Position numbers and translations under genes: made by a program. Below, in pieces: positions 33,801-41,621 of a stretch of 64,000 bases of DNA. Each line of letters opens with the position of its first letter. Position 1 is the first letter of the stretch. Source of the DNA: Sycon ciliatum (Eukaryota; Porifera; Calcarea; Leucosolenida; Sycettidae); the NCBI RefSeq assembly GCF_964019385.1, contig NC_088655.1, positions 9,298,130-9,362,129 of the forward strand, written 5' to 3'. The notes beneath the pieces are model-generated. The model searched no databases. It was given only the letters and a program-made list of their open reading frames with translations, and was not told the origin of the DNA.

Positions 33801-34561
33801 CTTACCCCGAGTATGGTGGCCGACACTATCAGCTGATCATGTTCTTCCACTTGCACCGCCTGGAGAGTGACCTCCACCGGATGGATTGTGCACAGCGTTC
33901 CGTACAGTGTCACACGGGATGCGAGCTGCTCTGCGCTGTGTGCTGGATGAGTGCTGCTGGAGCCCTGCCTGTCGTCCGTATAATCAGACTCACTGGGGAT
34001 GTTCTCTGCAACGGTGTCTTGCCTATTGGTGTCGCTTGAGTCTACACTGTCCTTGCTGCTTTGTTCCATATTGTGGGGATCTGTTTCACCGCCCTCCTTT
34101 GGAGCAGTGCCATCGTGCATTCGGGCAGTACTCGAATCTCCGCTAGTCCACGAAAGGATGCTCAGCTCCTCACACGTGTCCCGAATGTCGTTATCGATGA
34201 CAAAGTATCCGGAGTTCTGCTTGGCCGAGAACTCGCCCTTGGCGGCCGTCAGGAAGCTGGTGTACTCCGGCGACGACCACAGCGTACGGCCGGTGACGAC
34301 GTCGAAGATGCTTAACTGCGGCGGTGTGTATGATGATGATGCAGATGCACTAGCACTGACGTTTTGTTTGTCAGTTTGGTCGGCGGTGGCGACGCGATCG
34401 CCTTCCTCCTCCTCCATCGGCAGCAGCAGACGGGCGATGAACGGCCCGACCGGCAGTGTGACGTTACGATACAAACCGGCATTGGCGCCAGGCTGTATGG
34501 CGTGCAGGGTCGCCAGGAACAAGCACACTACGTACCGTGAAAGGTGCATTGCCGTTGGCAT
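13337..34561 (-). CDS. Secreted GH31 glycosidase, sulfoquinovosidase (YihQ)-like, 13 exons found, extreme C-terminus not located
   Basis: Glycoside hydrolase family 31, closest in visible motifs to bacterial YihQ sulfoquinovosidases, which release sulfoquinovose from sulfolipid headgroups. Exons (plus coordinates): 33806-34561, 28835-28999, 28275-28467, 27094-27236, 26239-26376, 25914-26099, 25456-25539, 21444-21605, 21055-21199, 20610-20679, 19900-19999, 15091-15180, 13337-13556. All have GT/AG borders and compatible phases, giving about 817 codons. The start ATG at 34561 begins a signal peptide (about residues 1-28). Residues about 145-215 form a Ser/Asp/Glu-rich insertion unlike the bacterial enzymes. 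Landmarks: FDLGGQKFPVFSSEQGIGR (residue ~280), GLEGGT (E407), LQDWTGER (Q441), NDFGEALP with predicted nucleophile D568, WMGDQ with predicted acid/base D636, HTDIGGY (Y672), then the FGSEILVAPVTDPG segment. The last exon ends in phase 1, so a short terminal exon is missing from this model. Family and catalytic residues are firm; substrate is inferred. Confidence 0.88.
14588..14970. mobile_element. MITE, gcaaaatatcg-word family (copy 1)
   Basis: Inverted ends AAGCCCGATTTTGCTAGCAA and TTCACTGGCAAAATCGGGCTTGG. The interior is filled with variants of GCAAAATATCG and its complement. A relative lies at 44029-44464. It is within a GH31 intron. Confidence 0.65.
15267..15493 (-). repeat. 3' LTR of TRIM-like element
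   Basis: 227 bp, TG...CA, identical by eye to 17256-17482. Its left edge is 86 bp from the 3' splice site of GH31 exon 15091-15180. It contains paired CACGTGCCAAAAGG-like motifs near one end. Confidence 0.88.
17256..17482 (-). repeat. 5' LTR of TRIM-like element
   Basis: 227 bp, identical by eye to 15267-15493. The adjoining minus-strand TGGCGCCCAGC (complement of about 17244-17254) is the probable tRNA primer binding site. Confidence 0.88.
17492..17776 (-). other. Open reading frame, 94 aa, unrecognised, next to the TRIM-like insertion
   Basis: The frame has balanced amino-acid composition and is not low-complexity, ending MCCV shortly before the LTR duplication. I recognise no domain. It sits in a GH31 intron with another frame at 18300-18896 on the same strand, so both may be remnants of one older mobile element. 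Coding status is uncertain. Confidence 0.2.
18300..18896 (-). other. Open reading frame, 198 aa, Thr-rich head and acidic middle, unrecognised
   Basis: It starts MAATTTPASHPTTTPGS, followed by a basic patch (NDRPRRSTADYNRTYEF) and a Glu/Asp/Ser/Gly stretch near residues 75-115; the remainder is unremarkable. The composition resembles a disordered N-terminal region, possibly of a retroelement protein. No known motif. It is in a GH31 intron, 58 bp from the solo retrozyme. Confidence 0.2.
18954..19269 (+). mobile_element. Solo retrozyme copy in a GH31 intron
   Basis: About 316 bp closely similar to the 352-bp unit at 39031-39636. It begins CCCGAGTCAAGCTCCG and ends in ATCAACCA, and lacks about 36 bp of the unit. 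It contains an intact hammerhead (18991-19034). No clear target-site duplication was found. It lies between GH31 exons at 19900-19999 and 15091-15180, in antisense orientation to that gene. Confidence 0.8.
18991..19034 (+). ncRNA. Type I hammerhead ribozyme (solo retrozyme)
   Basis: The core is the same as at 39362-39405: GATTGC/GCAATC stem I, CTGATGA, GTCC/GGAC stem II, GAAA, and the loopless ACGT palindrome as stem III. Cleavage is predicted after C19028. All core positions of the hammerhead consensus are kept. Confidence 0.88.
19316..19513. mobile_element. MITE-like element, gccgcactt-word family
   Basis: It starts CCGTATTTTCCAGAGTATGAG and contains repeated GCCGCACTTTG, GTGCGGCTTC and GCCGCTTATACTC words in both orientations. 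The right end is indistinct. It follows the solo retrozyme. Confidence 0.45.
20309..20524 (+). mobile_element. TA-flanked MITE, ggccgaaat-word family (full copy)
   Basis: TA duplication at 20307-20308 and 20525-20526. Ends CTGTCGTAGATATTCGGCG and ...AAATTTGTACACTTACAG. The interior repeats GGCCGAAATTT many times. An opposite-orientation copy is at 26654-26873 and a deleted copy at 6066-6220. It abuts GH31 exon 20610-20679 by about 85 bp. Confidence 0.85.
20834..21029 (+). repeat. CA/TA-rich microsatellite
   Basis: Compound (CA)n with CACGTG, CATGCA and (TA)6 interruptions. It ends 26 bp from GH31 exon 21055-21199, acting as intron sequence. Confidence 0.93.
21637..21895 (+). repeat. Two interrupted CAG/CAA tracts
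   Basis: CAGCAG-rich stretches at 21637-21705 and 21785-21895, separated by unique sequence. They are in a GH31 intron, so the poly-Leu/poly-Ala/poly-Ser frames are not coding. Confidence 0.85.
22028..22099 (+). tRNA. tRNA-His (anticodon GTG)
   Basis: A 72-nt cloverleaf. Acceptor arms GCTGTGA and TCACAGC pair perfectly, with discriminator A at 22099. The anticodon stem CTACG/CGTAG encloses loop TTGTGGC, so the anticodon is GTG. The A-box region (TAGTGGTTAGG) and B-box (GGTTCGAATCC) are intact, and a T6 Pol III terminator follows at 22103-22108. There is no intron. G-1 is not encoded, as usual for eukaryotic tRNA-His. It sits in a GH31 intron on the opposite strand. The close match to consensus suggests a functional gene rather than a SINE head. 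Confidence 0.95.
22749..22975. mobile_element. TA-flanked MITE, cgcgaaat-word family
   Basis: TA at both ends. Ends CTGTAAACTGTGAAATTATTGCG and CGCGAAAATTTCACGCTTTACAG. The interior repeats GCGAAAT, CGCAAAATT and complements. Confidence 0.8.
23588..23817. mobile_element. TA-flanked MITE, ccgaaaatt-word family
   Basis: TA at both ends. Inverted ends CTTTAAAAGCAGAAATTTTCGG and CCGAAAATTTCTGCTTTTACAG. The interior repeats TACCGAAAATAAAA-like words. Confidence 0.82.
23822..24455. mobile_element. Foldback element, about 250-bp inverted arms
   Basis: The left arm 23822-24075 and the right arm 24195-24455 are inverted copies (GCGGCCAAGCTTGGCCG, TTGCAAGTTTATTGTTAGCAC and others) around a roughly 115-bp centre. 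The left arm has a (GAAA)n stretch that is short in the right arm. It has no coding capacity and lies in a GH31 intron. Confidence 0.88.
24583..25152. mobile_element. Foldback built on an inverted pair of tRNA-like (B-box) sequences
   Basis: The left arm (24583-24870) and right arm (24950-25152) are inverted copies, with outer ends around GGGATGTTATAAATT. Each carries GCGATAGTGCGGGTTCGAATCC-like sequence with a Pol III B-box. The left arm has this part duplicated in tandem (period about 75 bp). It looks like tRNA-derived SINE material in a palindrome. Confidence 0.7.
25373..25423 (+). repeat. (CA)n microsatellite
   Basis: Pure CA run, 33 bp from GH31 exon 25456-25539. Confidence 0.95.
25800..25862 (+). 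repeat. (CT)n microsatellite
   Basis: Pure CT run. With the adjoining CA/CT stretch to 25910, it ends just before GH31 exon 25914-26099. Confidence 0.95.
26654..26873 (-). mobile_element. TA-flanked MITE, ggccgaaat-word family (inverted copy)
   Basis: Opposite orientation to 20309-20524, with TA at both ends. Ends CTGTAAGTGTACAAATTTTCG and CGAATATTTGTTGACCTACAG. It shares AGGGCTAAAACCCATTTCGG and CTGCCGCCTGTATACACTG. Confidence 0.85.
27325..27570 (+). repeat. Dispersed repeat (copy 2)
   Basis: Second copy of the element at 12942-13223, slightly shorter, again preceded by a CA array. It lies in a GH31 intron. Confidence 0.75.
27771..27839 (+). repeat. (CA)n microsatellite with CACACC variants
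   Basis: ACACCC repeats grade into pure CA. Confidence 0.94.
28717..28812 (+). repeat. CA-rich microsatellite with CACGTA units
   Basis: (CACACACGTA)n, 22 bp from GH31 exon 28835-28999. Confidence 0.9.
29141..29447. mobile_element. TA-flanked MITE-like element, gcccatggg-word family
   Basis: Flanked by TA, with ends CCGTAGTTCAG and GGAAATACGG. The palindromic word AGCCCATGGGC recurs four times inside. Confidence 0.55.
29730..30410 (-). repeat. Dispersed repeat related to 43430-43990
   Basis: Minus-strand translation of about 29990-30200 and plus-strand translation of about 43620-43850 show the same strings (SVRICF-LCE, GSGHM/GLGHVF, YWSLIGR), so the DNA is homologous. Frames are interrupted and no domain is seen, so I take it as a non-coding repeat, perhaps a non-autonomous LTR interior. 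Confidence 0.5.
30414..30457. repeat. Perfect hairpin, 18-bp arms, 8-nt loop
   Basis: CTCATGTCAAACCAGCCT pairs with AGGCTGGTTTGACATGAG around TGCAGGGC. It marks the right edge of the dispersed repeat. It is not followed by a T-run, so it is not a typical terminator. Confidence 0.9.
31159..31348. mobile_element. TA-flanked MITE, gcgaccacc-word family
   Basis: TA at both ends. Ends CAGTAACACTTGGTGTAGGCGACC and GGTCGCTTAATTTAAACC...TTTTACTG. The interior repeats AGCGACCACC and AAAGACCACC. Confidence 0.8.
31671..31971. mobile_element. Diverged copy of the 35832-36183 inverted-repeat element
   Basis: It shares CCTGGGGAGAGAGTCATA, GAGTGCAAACTCGC and AATTCACGGGTTTT in the same order as 35832-36183, with eroded ends. 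Confidence 0.7.
32470..33051 (-). pseudogene. LINE reverse-transcriptase C-terminal fragment
   Basis: Two overlapping minus-strand frames (32677-33051 and 32470-32670/32728) together resemble the region after the RT domain of RTE/CR1-like LINEs: LLYNCGTWSLTETQEKKLD, then NEALYKRTGS, WRMLGHVLQLDT and GFRGRPRTTLPRTINND. A frameshift near 32690-32730 separates them. There is no upstream RT core or endonuclease, so this is a 5'-truncated dead copy in GH31 intron 1. It is followed downstream (left) by an AT-rich tandem TATCTAGTGTAATTAT-type tail at about 32370-32460. Confidence 0.75.
33141..33315. repeat. Foldback, about 78-bp arms, 20-nt loop
   Basis: ATCAGCACACGAAGCACAGA...ATTCGACTTGAAGAG-type arms are inverted copies around GTGATTAACAAGGTAGCAAG. 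It lies in GH31 intron 1, beside the LINE fragment. Confidence 0.88.
33544..33752. mobile_element. TA-flanked MITE, tcgtcc-word family
   Basis: TA at both ends. Ends CTGTAGAGGCAGAAAATGTCGTC and GACGAATATTTCTGCTTGTACAG. The interior repeats TTCGTCC/GGACGAA and TTAGTCC. It ends 54 bp from GH31 exon 1. Confidence 0.8.
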
Positions 34562-34639
34562 GTTTTACTGTTGCAATAAAGACGTGCCTGTAACAGGCTT
34601 GTTCCAAATAGGACTTGTTCACAATAGACCAGTCCCTAT

Positions 34640-34745
34640 AAGGACTTGTTTGTCAAAGACTTGCCCCAATAAGGACTTGTTTGTCAAAGACTTGCTCCAA
34701 TAAGGACTTGTTTGTCAAAGACTTGCTCCAATAAGGACTTGTTTG
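34640..34745 (+). repeat. 31-bp tandem repeat, about 3.3 copies, upstream of GH31 start
   Basis: The unit AATAAGGACTTGTTTGTCAA-AGACTTGCTCC is repeated 80-185 bp upstream of the GH31 ATG, in the expected 5' UTR or promoter. Confidence 0.9.
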
Positions 34746-35295
34746 TGCTGTTTGAAGTCACAGTCAACGTACCAGTCAACACAGATGCTCAACTAGTCCT
34801 GTTGCGAGAGTGCTGGGCTTTCCTGAGGTCCCCCGTTGTATGTGAGCACTTTCCTGCAGCAGCGAATCAGCGACGGGTACTGGTAGCGGTGTGACAGGTA
34901 GGGAATTCCCCGCTCGGCGTGCAGCTGCCCACTGTGCTCCGCTACACGGCTCTACCCATGTGTTAAACACACTGTCCCTTCAGCCAGACATCCGTTCATT
35001 GCCCAGGCCCGCCTGCAAACACACATGATCAAGTACCACCCCACGCACACACTACATTGTCACATAGCACAACTCAACCATCCGCTACCCTGTTATTGAG
35101 CACTCCTGCTCGTTTAGTCTCACGGATCCAAATAAAATCAATCAATCATCAATCAAGTACATGGATACTATGAGGTTGGCAGTGCTACATGATCACCACA
35201 CCACACATGTGCTCGCTACACCCCTGGGTAACACCACTGTTGTATACATGTGCTGCATGCTGAGTCATAATATTATGATGTGTGCTTGATCTACA

Positions 35296-35299
<4 letters not shown>

Positions 35300-35341
<42 letters not shown>

Positions 35342-35350
35342 TGTGTGTGT
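35300..35350 (+). repeat. (GT)n microsatellite
   Basis: Nearly pure GT with one TTTG interruption. Confidence 0.94.
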
Positions 35351-35656
35351 GCATGCGCACTCCTGGTGTCGTTCTCTTTTGCTTCTGCTAAGTTCTGGTC
35401 TAACTAATCATGTAAGGAAACCAGAGTGTCTTACTGTGCCTGGTGCTTGAGAGACAATGCATGCCGAGTGTGAATAGAGTCCCGAGGACATAACCATTTT
35501 TTTCCCTTTACATGATTAGTTCAAACATGTGCACGTTGTGGCCAAGGCAAGGAATGCAACAGACTCCGCTCTCTCTCTCTCTCTCTCTCTCTCTCAACTA
35601 GAGACATGGACTACTCGCTGTTACCTGACATGCCCCATGCCTGCTCGTCAGCAAAC

Positions 35657-35826
35657 CATATTTCCCCGAACATAAGTAGCACCCTTTTAGCCTAAACTTC
35701 AAGGGCAAAGAAGGGGATACAAATGGTGTGCGACTGTCAACCGAGTGCGACTGACGTATAAGTTTTAACTGGGTGCGATTTATAACTGAGTGCATAACCG
35801 AGTATGACATATTTGGGGAAAAACGG
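35657..35826. mobile_element. MITE-like element, gagtgcgact-word family
   Basis: The ends TTTCCCCGAACATAAG and ...CATATTTGGGGAAAA are inverted. The interior repeats GAGTGCGACT, GGGTGCGATT and similar words. Confidence 0.5.
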
Positions 35827-35831
35827 ACAAG

Positions 35832-36183
35832 CAATAGAGAGGTTCCGCATAACGTAATTACGTTAGTAAAAAACGTAGTCGATCTACGGAAAGTCTTACG
35901 TAAACTGCATGCGCATCTGGGTTCCGCCATACGGAGTTTTCAAATCACGTAGCTGCCCTTGGCAACTCCGAACGCGGCAGTGTACGACCAGATCGACCTG
36001 GGGAGAGAGTCATAAATTTGTACCCTAATCCACTTACGGACCAGCTACGTTATCAGAGCCCTATGTACGTACTCTCCGTAGTCAACTTTCCGTAAGTGGA
36101 GTGCAAACTCGCGAATTCACGGGTTTTTCCCGCCCACTAACGTAAAGTTGCTCAACTTTACGTTGTGCGGAACCTCTCTATTG
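35832..36183. mobile_element. MITE with about 27-bp terminal inverted repeats
   Basis: CAATAGAGAGGTTCCGCA at the left is matched by the complement TGCGGAACCTCTCTATTG at the right, followed inward by AACGTAA/TTACGTT. There is no coding capacity. A diverged copy is at 31671-31971. Confidence 0.85.
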
Positions 36184-37896
36184 GGTGCTTCATTGCACTA
36201 CTACATGCAGGTGAGATCAGAGACTGACTGGCATAAATGTAACATGTGTGTGTTCAGTTGTGTGCGCACACACAGTCACGTATTTTTCTATATAAGGGAG
36301 CACTCATTGACACGGCCTACTGTACACTCTGTACACTCTTTACTGATAAACATGTGCTTGATTGAATGCTGCATGTGTGTCTTACAACTGCAATCACAGA
36401 CTGCAAGGCGCTATATGCACGCATGCTTGCCCATTGAAACGCTCCAGGAGATCAGACATTTTTACAATATTAAATGACTATTTTTTGTAGTATTAAACTG
36501 GCAAATAATTTAATTGATTGAAGGTGAAAGACTAAGTGGACTGTGCTGCAGTGTGCACTGACTGTGCACAACTGCATGGCATTGTACCAAACATTCTCTG
36601 AGTGATAGTGACTGCTAGCAGCGCACCAAGTCCTGCACGCTCACCCTACGCGATGTCAGCACTCAGCAGCCTGGAAACAGTCTCGTCTTGCAACGGGGCA
36701 GACCTCTGAAGTATGACTGCAGTTAGGCTTGAATACTCTCACAACTGTAGCTCCTCGTCCCTAACAATAGTATGGACATTCAACATTGTGTTTGACAATT
36801 GCTAGTAAGTAGTATGATTCGATTGTCCTTTTAGAGAAATCCTGGGGGAACGTCACAGTGCTGCACGAGTACGAGGGTACAGACTTTTGGCTTGACTTGA
36901 GTCGAGGGCGCGCGATCGCACTCGAGCCAGTAGATCTACGACTCTACAAGTAGCCGCATGTGTGAACGCTGTCGAGTGTCGTTGTCAGCGTCCGCCGTGC
37001 CCATGGACATGGACATGGACATGGACATGGTGTTACTACTGAACTGTCTGTTACTTGTAGTAGGCACTTCAGGCGATTTTTTCAAAACGAGAAATACGCG
37101 TATTTCTTTTTTGTATCTGATTCAGATAGGTTTAGGAAGACTCCACAGAAAATTTGAAGCAAAAAGAATAACTTAGCACAGAGATATAGCCACCCAAAGT
37201 CGGAGAATTGAATAACGGCATTTTCAGTATTTCGACGGCACCAGCAGCATATCAGAAATTGGCAGAACTTGCTTCAGTGTCTATAGTGGCAAAATACCAG
37301 GCTCGCTGGAAGCAGGTCAAAATAACCAGATGAATGCAGAAACAGCATGGTTTGGAAAAACTTCGGATTTTTCATCCGTCCGGCAGCTCCGACGAAGATA
37401 TCGGGTGTGGTCACCATGGCAACTCCATAGCAACAGCATAGCAACTCCATCGCAACAGCATGAAAACAGTGCAGAGAAGCCTTCGGAAAAGCATAAGATG
37501 AGACTTTGAGGTAAGATAAAGTAACTACAATAATTCAGTGCCAGAAAACATTGTTGCTACATGTACAGTACTGACTTGGTGATGAGCACGGAAGAAAAAT
37601 GAGCCGAAGACTGAGCAAACTAGAATTTACCGGGTATTTGACGGAAAGAAATGACAAACTATTACAATAGAACATCGTCTGCAAATTTTTGGGACTACTG
37701 AAACTTCAGCAACTCCAGCATGAGAGATTTTGTGCATAGAATGTGTGCTGGATTCTTGGTATAATATCACCGTCAATGCTTTTCTTGGTCGCTGGAAGCC
37801 ACCTGCTGATCAGCTGACGATTTGTTCCGAGCAGGCCGTTTTGATGTCAGCTCTCTTGGTCCAGTCGCCGAAGTATATACTGTCCTACTCGTCGCC

Positions 37897-38093
37897 TGCA
37901 GGAGAGGACGACTCCTCCGATGCGACTCCAATAACACCTGGCAATATTTCTTCTTGCGCAGCCATGCGCATGGGCTCCGACGAACAAGGACTATTGCCGG
38001 GAGGACGCCTGTCGCGGTTCGCTTCCAATAACACCTCGCATTATTTCTCCTTGCGCAGCAATGCGCAAAGTGTCGGACGAACGAGGACAACTG
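37897..38093 (+). repeat. 97-bp tandem duplication
   Basis: Two copies share CCAATAACACCT, TATTTCT-CTTGCGCAGC and GACGAAC-AGGAC. Frames on both strands run through it, with no recognised product. Confidence 0.75.
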
Positions 38094-39030
38094 ATCCCGA
38101 AAGGAAATACGACGCTGAAGACGATGAGCTACATGGCAAATGCGTGCAACCAATAGTCCTAGGGCCCATTTGAAATTTCTCACTTTTACTTGACACATGT
38201 TTGCTAACATAGATTTTATGATCATTCCTGGATGGTTTTTGCCTCCTGAACACGATGGCATAGGTTTCGATTGCCGGATTGTGTCCGAACATGGTGAAAA
38301 ACATCAAAATAGAAAAGGCCGTTATTACCATAGCAACCCAACTAGAATTGCTCCTATATCCATTTTTACTGACACGTATATGGCCAAGTAGCACCTCATT
38401 TTGCTCAGAATAAGCAGTAGATACAGTACGGCAACAAGTACTGTACTTTAACAGTGTCAAAACAAAATTTCCAAGGTGCAGTGAAACTTGGCTATTGGAC
38501 ATGTACATGCACAGTACATGTCGCGTCGAATGTTAGCATTGAGGTACGTGTACATGTACGTGCAGCTAGCAGGTACATGAGACTATTTACAGGCATGCAT
38601 TACTATAATCAGACTGCAAATACGAGAGAAGCGTCAGACGGTTCGGCGTTACACTTCAACTGAGAGAATAGGTATTGTAACCCAAATACTAACAGGAGAA
38701 GGAAAAGGTGGTAGGAAACTGTCAGAGTCTAAGGAACGAAGTGCTATAGGACAGTTTCAACCTGAACTAATTTACTCGAAGTACGTGTAGATAATACGAT
38801 AGATCTTGCAGCAATGTAAGAAGGACAACACTACTTGTATGCGATGGCAGTGCTGTAACGAAAAATGATGAAAATGAAAATACCAAAATCCTTTGCATAA
38901 AACAGTCCAAACATTGGCTAGCTTGTCATTCAAGGCTGCAGTTGGACAACGCTCACATGTGAATAGCTGCAGTTTAAAAAGCTGATCGATCCCAACATTG
39001 TGATGCGAATACTTTCGCTTCCATGTGTTT

Positions 39031-39636
39031 TGGGAGAATCGTACATCGCAATTGAGCTATGTCGTTGCTGTGTCATCATCTATGTGCCATGCGCTACTTG
39101 ATGTACCAGCCTGCTATGCCGGATACCGCCAGCCATGCATCGACCAAGCGCCAGGCGCGAACTGATGGTGGTGGTGGTGAGAAGGAGAGCTCTGTGCCAG
39201 AACTTTGCAGCCTAGAGAGCGTGTGTGGGCAGGCGTGTGTTTACCGCCATATTGCCAGGTGTGTCTTTACCGCCATATTTAGCAACCATAAGTACAGCTG
39301 CAGTGGTGTCTTCAACTTCATTCTCCCGAGTCAAGCTCCGTATGAAGACATCCAAGAAGAAGATTGCCTGATGAGTCCAGCGGGGACGAAACGTACGTCG
39401 CAATCGAGCTATGTCGTTGCTGTGTCATCATCTATGTGCCATGCGCTACTTGATGTACCAGCCTGCTATGCCGGATACCGCCAGCCATGCATCGGCCAGG
39501 CGCCAGGCGCGAACTGATGGTGGTGGTGGTGAGAAGGAGAGCTCTGTGCCAGAACTTTGCAGCCTAGAGAGCATGTGTGGGCAGGCGTGTGTTTACCGCC
39601 ATATTGCCAGGTGTGTCTTTACCACCATATTTAGCA
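39031..39636 (+). mobile_element. Tandem retrozyme (about 1.7 copies of a 352-bp unit) with hammerhead ribozyme
   Basis: Two direct copies with a period of 352 bp, read from the matching TCGCAA at 39046 and 39398. The first copy starts inside the 3' half of a degenerate hammerhead; the second junction carries a complete type I hammerhead (39362-39405). The array is flanked by TCCATGTGTTT at 39020-39030 and 39637-39647, an 11-bp target-site duplication. Tandem non-coding units of a few hundred bases bearing a type I hammerhead with a very short stem III are the hallmark of animal retrozymes, non-autonomous retroelements spread through circular RNA. A single-copy relative lies at 18954-19269. 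The open frames across the unit look incidental. Confidence 0.85.
39362..39405 (+). ncRNA. Type I hammerhead ribozyme (retrozyme copy)
   Basis: Stem I GATTGC/GCAATC is 6 bp. The conserved CTGATGA is at 39368-39374. Stem II GTCC/GGAC has loop AGCGG. GAAA occupies 39388-39391. Stem III is the self-complementary ACGT-ACGT with no loop, and cleavage is predicted after C39399 (GTC). A stem III without a loop cannot fold stably within one molecule, so this form is expected to act as a dimer, as in other animal retrozyme and Penelope-type hammerheads. Confidence 0.9.
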
Positions 39637-40254
39637 TCCATGTGTTTCACTTTAACTGAAGTTGTTCTTCCGTCTGAGCTTCGAAACTCTACGCCGTACA
39701 GCTGAGCCCATCTCTACTCCGCCACCTACACCATCACTATTGGCTCTGCAGTCAGGGACAATTCTTTAGCCACTAGTTCATGAGGTATTACATGAACATG
39801 TTTTCCCTCTTCACCACCGCTCTTGAATCGCATCAACTACGTGCCGTGATCAGTTCAGGAGAGACAAGCCACGACATTGGACATCGGACTCTTTCTTGCA
39901 GTTAGTGTTTTATAAGTATAACTGTAGTTTCACACTGCCTAGGCCCAGCCATCAAATTCTGCGACAAGGAAATGATTCTTCTACTGCTGGTGTTGCATAT
40001 TGGGATAGGTTACCTCCAGGTACTCGGATTTCGTTTTTGTAACACTCCACACCACATAGCTACTCCCTCTCACTGCAGCATGGCACTCCTAAGGCAGTTG
40101 TCCTAGAGCTGTTGAGCTGGCAAATAGGCTTTGTGATAATGGTAGCTGATCACCACGGTCGGTGTGTTCAAATCATGGTACTAACACTAGCCGCTCTTGT
40201 AGATTCGAATCAAATGCTCGTCCACTGTAACACCTCCTGTGCAGCAGTACTCAC

Positions 40255-40653
40255 AAAGTAAATGCCTTCATTCCAGCCCGATGAAGTTAGCCAGGTCTGA
40301 AACTTTCCACGGTTGTAGATTAGTCCTACGAATACAAGTAGTTACAACTGGCTTGGCAAGCTATGATGACTTTCCCCTGCTTTCCACACATAATTGTTGT
40401 GCTGCTCCTTGTTGGAATCATGCCTACTTTTCCGGGGAGCCAAGATGACATTGTAATGAAGGTTCTGCTGAATTTAGCATCGATCCATTCGTGGACGTTC
40501 CGACAGCAAAAGCACCAGCGAGTCAATGCAAAACTTTGAAGAAAGTGTCCAAACGAGGTAACACATTTCTGGTATGTCACAACTACACTACGGTACTTGA
40601 TGCTCAATCTTTCCAACTCTCGCACAAAATCAGTGTACGCGTCGGTTCGCATC
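40255..40653 (-). other. Candidate two-exon fragment of an unrecognised minus-strand gene
   Basis: Exons 40592-40653 and 40255-40325 have AG acceptors and GT donors (GTAGTG, GTGAGT) and join in phase across codon CGA. The joined peptide includes DFVRELERLSIKY and YNRGKFQTWLTSSGW. I recognise no family. Upstream and downstream exons were not found, so this could be a gene relic or coincidence. Confidence 0.25.
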
Positions 40654-41621
40654 CTGTGTATGTACGGTGTTACTATAGCTCCTGGCACATAAAAGGGTAA
40701 AAACTCCCAGGTCCAGTCAATATAGTACCGAGAAAGTCTTGAAAATGCTTGAATATAGCCGATGAGAACTTAGTTTTTTCGGCAATTTTGTATTCCTATC
40801 GAGGGTGATTTCGGGACCTTTGGACGCGATTGGACTCGCCATACTGGGCCAAGATGCTCTTGAAGACATTATCTATCAAATAACACCGAAAAATCCTTGT
40901 TAGCCAACATGTGTCAAGGCATGTATTTTAGAGGTCGATTTTTTGAATTGGCCCCAGTACTACAAGTGAAATGCCCGAAAAATCCTTGCCGATTTTACTC
41001 GAACTGTACGTGAGTTCAAAAAATTGCCGCATCATGACGTATGTGGGCTCAAACGAAAGCTGAGGGCCTCAGCTACATGCTGCGCCACACGAGAAGGCCC
41101 TGCGCAGCTTCCGTGCAGCTACAGATCGATCTATGCATGCGCCTTTCCTTGGTGCCACGCATGTACGCGATTCAGCGTTAGCACTTTTTGACAGGTCATG
41201 TCACGTGACTGAAGTGCCTACTTGTAGTTGTACGTAACCGTTGTAGTTTTCTGGTCAACGCGCTGCACGTGATCCTGAGCCTGAGGAGTCGAGTGATGAC
41301 TGAGCTGAGGAATGAGGTGCATGCACTGACCATGCAACAATGTGGTGCCGGCGCGGTGGTGCCACCTAGTACCAGAGTACCTGTGCCTGTGGCTGTGCTG
41401 CTGCAGCAGTGCAGGCCAAAAAGTTGAGAAATAAGAATAAACGCCATATGCCGGGTGGCATATGCATAGGGACTGATCGATTGCCTCATTTTGTTGTTGA
41501 CGTCTTCGAGTTTGAACCTGTTTATTTCCTCCTCACGCTTTTTGATCTTCCATGAATTTTTTTCATGCTGTGCTTTTGTTGATCGGATCGGATTGGCTGA
41601 GTGCGGAGTGGGGGCTGAAGA

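Larger units (their letters stand above)
34562..41621. other. Intergenic region upstream of GH31
   Basis: No recognised gene. It holds a 31-bp tandem repeat in the putative GH31 promoter, a (GT)n run, MITEs, a 97-bp duplication near 37900-38090, the tandem retrozyme and a weak candidate exon pair. A short frame from 36958 encoding MDMDMDMD then a hydrophobic stretch could be a first exon but has no further support. Confidence 0.5.

Noticed and set aside
33999-34703. Plus-strand frame of 234 aa
   Set aside because: Antisense shadow of GH31 exon 1, which has a signal peptide, correct splice site and homology downstream.
36958-37176. Possible first exon with an MDMDMDMD stretch and a hydrophobic segment
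   Set aside because: Driven by an (ATGGAC)n repeat, with no downstream exon and no homology seen.
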